DNA from: Prinia subflava
Lineage: Eukaryota > Chordata > Aves > Passeriformes > Cisticolidae
DNA: 64,000 nucleotides
Direction: 5' to 3'
Assembly (NCBI RefSeq): GCF_021018805.1
Contig: NC_086254.1
Coordinates: 29,883,300-29,947,299, forward strand
Shown here: one piece after another, positions 60,561-64,000 of the stretch
Numbering within the stretch: position 1 is the stretch's first letter
Layout: each line of letters opens with the position of its first letter
Notes under the pieces: generated by a model
Seen by the model: only the letters and a program-made list of their open reading frames with translations
Told to the model about the DNA's origin: nothing
The model's database searches: none
Translations under genes and position numbers: made by a program

Positions 60561-63500
60561 GGTAGAAAAGAGAAAGTTAATCATTTGATAAACAAAATGT
60601 GGGGTTTCTTACTTAGTCGTGCTAAGGTGAATCTGCCAAGAAGTTGGAATTCATTAGAAAATGCACAAGGAAAAGCATTTTTCAATTGTTCTGTTAGCTA
60701 AGCTTAATTCTGTTCCTGTTGAATGCAAGGCATTCACAGTAATTTATTCAGTAGGCATTCTCATTTAAATCTAACACTGATAGCACCACACAAAAACCAA
60801 TGAATACAAAAGGGTTTAAAAAAAAAGCTACTGTTTATAAAATATGATAAAGTAAACAGAAGCTGGTAATTGGGAAGGGGAGAATTATCTTTCCCTTTCT
60901 CTTGTAATCCTCCTGTACTGGTTGTGTCAGTTTGCTGACATACCCTGAGCTGACACTCCCTGGGGCCAAGCCTTTGGGTACAGACTTTCCCCAGACACAC
61001 CTGACACAGGTCGTGGTTTCTACACAGCCAGGAAAGGCTGAGCCTGCCCTGGGCGAGGGCAGCAGGAGCAGCACCCACAGTGTGCCACAAGGGACAGGGA
61101 AACAAGGTCCTAAATCAAAGCACAATAATCTGCCAGCGCCCCAGGGCTCCCTCCAAGCAGTGATTACACATTAGTATCAGGGTTAAGTACACCACAAAAT
61201 CAAAATACACATTTCTCAGAATCCTGATTGCTTCAGCCTTCGCCAAACATAAGGAAGGTTTAGAGAGGTCTCAGTAGTTTCTTATTACCCAGGAAATACT
61301 CAGAAGTTTCATATTACTAAGGTAGCTGTTTTGTAAGTAACCTCATTACTGTGAAGCTCAGAAATCTTTTGTTAATGAAATCTGAAATAAATCTTCATAA
61401 ATGATGCAGCTTCTTCTGTGCCCACATCCCAGCTCACTCCAAAGAGCCACTCAGAAAGCAGCACAGCAGCTGTCAGTTTGGGATCCTAATCTCCAGAGGA
61501 ATCTTCAATGACTTCCTAATTTTGTTTCCAATGTTTGTGATAAACCAGACTGCTATCAATCTCACTTCTCCATGCTTTTTCTTCCTGAGGCGCGACACAC
61601 AGCACTTCTAAATGGTGCAGGATGAGTGCTAAAAACTGGAAGAACTGCTACCCCAGGAAAATCAGAAATCTCAGAGACCCAAGAGTTTCAAAATCACCCA
61701 GACTGAGGCAAATGCAATGACAGGTGCACACCGTTCCCACATGGATATAGATTATTAATTTCAGAGAGAATGGACCCTTGTGCCCTCTCCTTGTGAGGCT
61801 CTGAACCACCCAAGGAGCACATCAGGGAGGTGCAGGACAGAGATCTTTCTTGACACCCTCTGGTTTGGTGGTCAAAGACAATACATTGGGAAGTAAATCA
61901 GAGAGTCACTTGCCACCCTGTGAGAGCACCAAGACAGCTCTGGCAGCATGGAGCTGTACTCCCAGGAGCAGAGCCAAAGGACGAGGCAGGCAGCTGAGCC
62001 AGTGTTGGCTCCTTGTTTTGCCGGCAGGAGAGGAGCTGCTGAGGTGATAATGCTGTAAGTAGTGAACAACCAGCTCAGCTGAGCAGCCCCTACCATCAGA
62101 TGCATCCATTACTTTATAAATTGACAGTAAAGTATCCACCCCAGCAGCAGAAATGATGATGTGCCCCCGTGGATACACGGAGATCCATCCCTGTACACAA
62201 CCCCGACAGACAACAGGGACGACGCCCAGCACAGTGAAGTCAGATCTCACCCCATTAGTTACTGCTTCTTCTGCTATTTGATTTTACTGACATCCCATCA
62301 AAAAATTAGCAGTTTGTAATGACTGCTCACGGTGATGAAACCTGCCTTTAATGAGAATTCAAATAATCTCCCTTATTCCCTCCCAAGACAACTGAAAGAG
62401 GATTCTGAATAGCCCTGGAGTTGGCTTTGTCCTCTTAATTACCCTCTGTAATCAGAGACCAAACACGGAGGATCTGGGCAAACAGCAGCAATATTTAATC
62501 ATCACTCTAGACCATCTGCAACTGTTTTGCAGCAACACGTAAAGTTTATGGATTCCTGAGCTTTGTATAAACGGCCAGGTGCTGTTTAATTGTATTTTTT
62601 GTTGCAAGAGGTTTCTTTTCCTGTTCTGGCAGACACTTGGTGCTGAATTGGTGGCACCGTGCCTGCAGTCTTCCACGCCAGGTTTGGCTCTGAGGGGGAA
62701 CATCTTCTTGCCGAAGCAAGGGCACAGATTACACATTTAGAGGAGAAAATTCAAAACAGTGTAAGAGAAAAGCAATTATTTTGGGTTGTGCTGAGGGAGG
62801 TTGAGAAGACAAACTCATTTGCAGCAAGAGATTAAAGTCAGAGAGCTGAGGCACCACACCAGCTCCCCGACAGCCGGTCCCCTCCCTGCAACGAGGACAA
62901 TCAGAGAGACCTTGAGCCAGCCCGCAGCTCGACCCAGAGCAGGGAAGCTCCCAAATCCAGAGCTGGAGTGGGCCAGGAGCTGCTGGGCAAGCTGCCAAGC
63001 CACCCTCCTCCAGCCATCCCACCCTCCCAAAAGGCAGAGCCTGACCTACAGGATGGGAGGCAGTGAAATCTGCTGTTTCCAACTATTTTCCCCCACTTCT
63101 CAGCCAGAAATGCCCTCACAGAAGGGAATCTTATTTTCTCAAAACCAGAGCTGTTTGCCTGCCTTCTGGTCCTCCACTTCTTTCACCTGTACTCACCACT
63201 GCACCCAGCTCTGGAGGCTGAAATTCAGCACCACTGACTTCCAATGCTCACTAAAGCATCACCTCAGCTAGTGACACAAGAACCACCTGCACTCAGCTGA
63301 GAGATCAGGAGAGCACAGAGCCAGGACAAATCCTTCAGGAACTATTTCAGCAGCTGGTTAAAAGCTGCAGAATGCTTTTCCCCACAGCTAAGAACAATTT
63401 CAGCAGCAAGAAATGAAATTAAAATTTAGATACCCTGCAGCTAAGCAGCATTTCTTTCCCTCTATAGAATATAGCCCCCGCTGTCACAAGCAATCACCCC

Positions 63501-64000
63501 TTGCCGTGTTGAAAGCTCATCCAAGGAAAAACTGTACAAAATCCAAGTGAGCAAAGCAAAGTGGATGGACACTTCCCTCCAGAGTGGAGGGAATCCTGGG
63601 GAGTTCACATTCTGAGACCAAGAGAAAAACCAGCTAACCAAACTCCAAACTGGAACTTGGTTAAAAAATGACAAAGTTTCAGGTTTACCGCTCTGTGCCT
63701 TAACCTGCACCCCAGACATGTAAGGAATGGCATTGCTAACCTGCAGATGGGGTGCAGAAAGCCAAAGAGTCAAAGGAATGTAAGAAATGAAAATTCTAAT
63801 TTCATGTTGAAAAAAATCACATTTTAAAAGGATAGAGAAATACAGAAGTGGAGCAGATCTCAGACCAGCAGGGCTGTGCTGTTGGATGCAGCAGGATGTG
63901 GAAGGATGTTTGAGACAGAGCAAGCCACAGAAGCAAACATCCTGGAGATTATCAAAGAGGAATCCAGTGGAGCTCTCAAAGACAGACTCCTCCCACAGCC

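Larger units (their letters stand above)
57519..64000 (-). other. CTNNBL1 intron 1 (3' part)
   Basis: At least 6.5 kb without a CpG island or a sequence that could encode the expected N-terminus, so exon 1 and the promoter are inferred to lie right of the window. It contains a possible CR1 scrap at about 59835-59885 and AT-rich complex blocks at about 60060-60560 and 62270-62640. Confidence 0.8.

Overview
The window is vertebrate nuclear DNA, most likely from a bird. It holds parts of two protein-coding genes, both on the minus strand: CTNNBL1 (spliceosome-associated beta-catenin-like protein 1) and, downstream of it, the 5' half of VSTM2L (a secreted V-set immunoglobulin protein). The avian call rests on a CR1-type LINE 3' end (about 47,634-47,769), compact introns for a gene of this kind, and no recognisable mammalian SINEs. 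The order and orientation CTNNBL1 then VSTM2L match human 20q11.

Layout, left to right. 1-1446: VSTM2L intron 2. 1447-1619: VSTM2L exon 2 (start of the V-set domain). 1620-8969: intron 1, with a small internal CpG-rich patch and several AT-rich islands that look like candidate conserved non-coding elements. 8970-9078: VSTM2L exon 1 (start codon and signal peptide), inside a CpG island of about 1.7 kb that carries two GC-rich minisatellites and a 15-bp tandem repeat. About 10,050-17,730: intergenic DNA with simple repeats and a 41-bp A tract. About 17,730-57,518: exons 16 to 2 of CTNNBL1 with complete introns. 57,519-64,000: part of intron 1; exon 1 was not found and should lie beyond the right edge.

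All 15 CTNNBL1 exons in view join with consistent phase into 553 codons plus a stop. With a first exon of about 10 codons this gives the known vertebrate length of 563 residues. Fourteen complete introns are present; thirteen have GT-AG ends. Intron 4 is a U12-type AT-AC intron with a textbook ATATCCTT donor and a TCCTTAAC branch site, so a spliceosome component here depends on the minor spliceosome for its own mRNA.

Other structure worth attention: a near-perfect 99-nt hairpin palindrome in CTNNBL1 intron 11, a second inverted repeat in intron 15, and the repeat-rich VSTM2L promoter. I found no tRNA, rRNA, CRISPR array or intact mobile element, and no third gene. The many long open frames in 8.1-10.3 kb come from a stop-poor GC-rich island.
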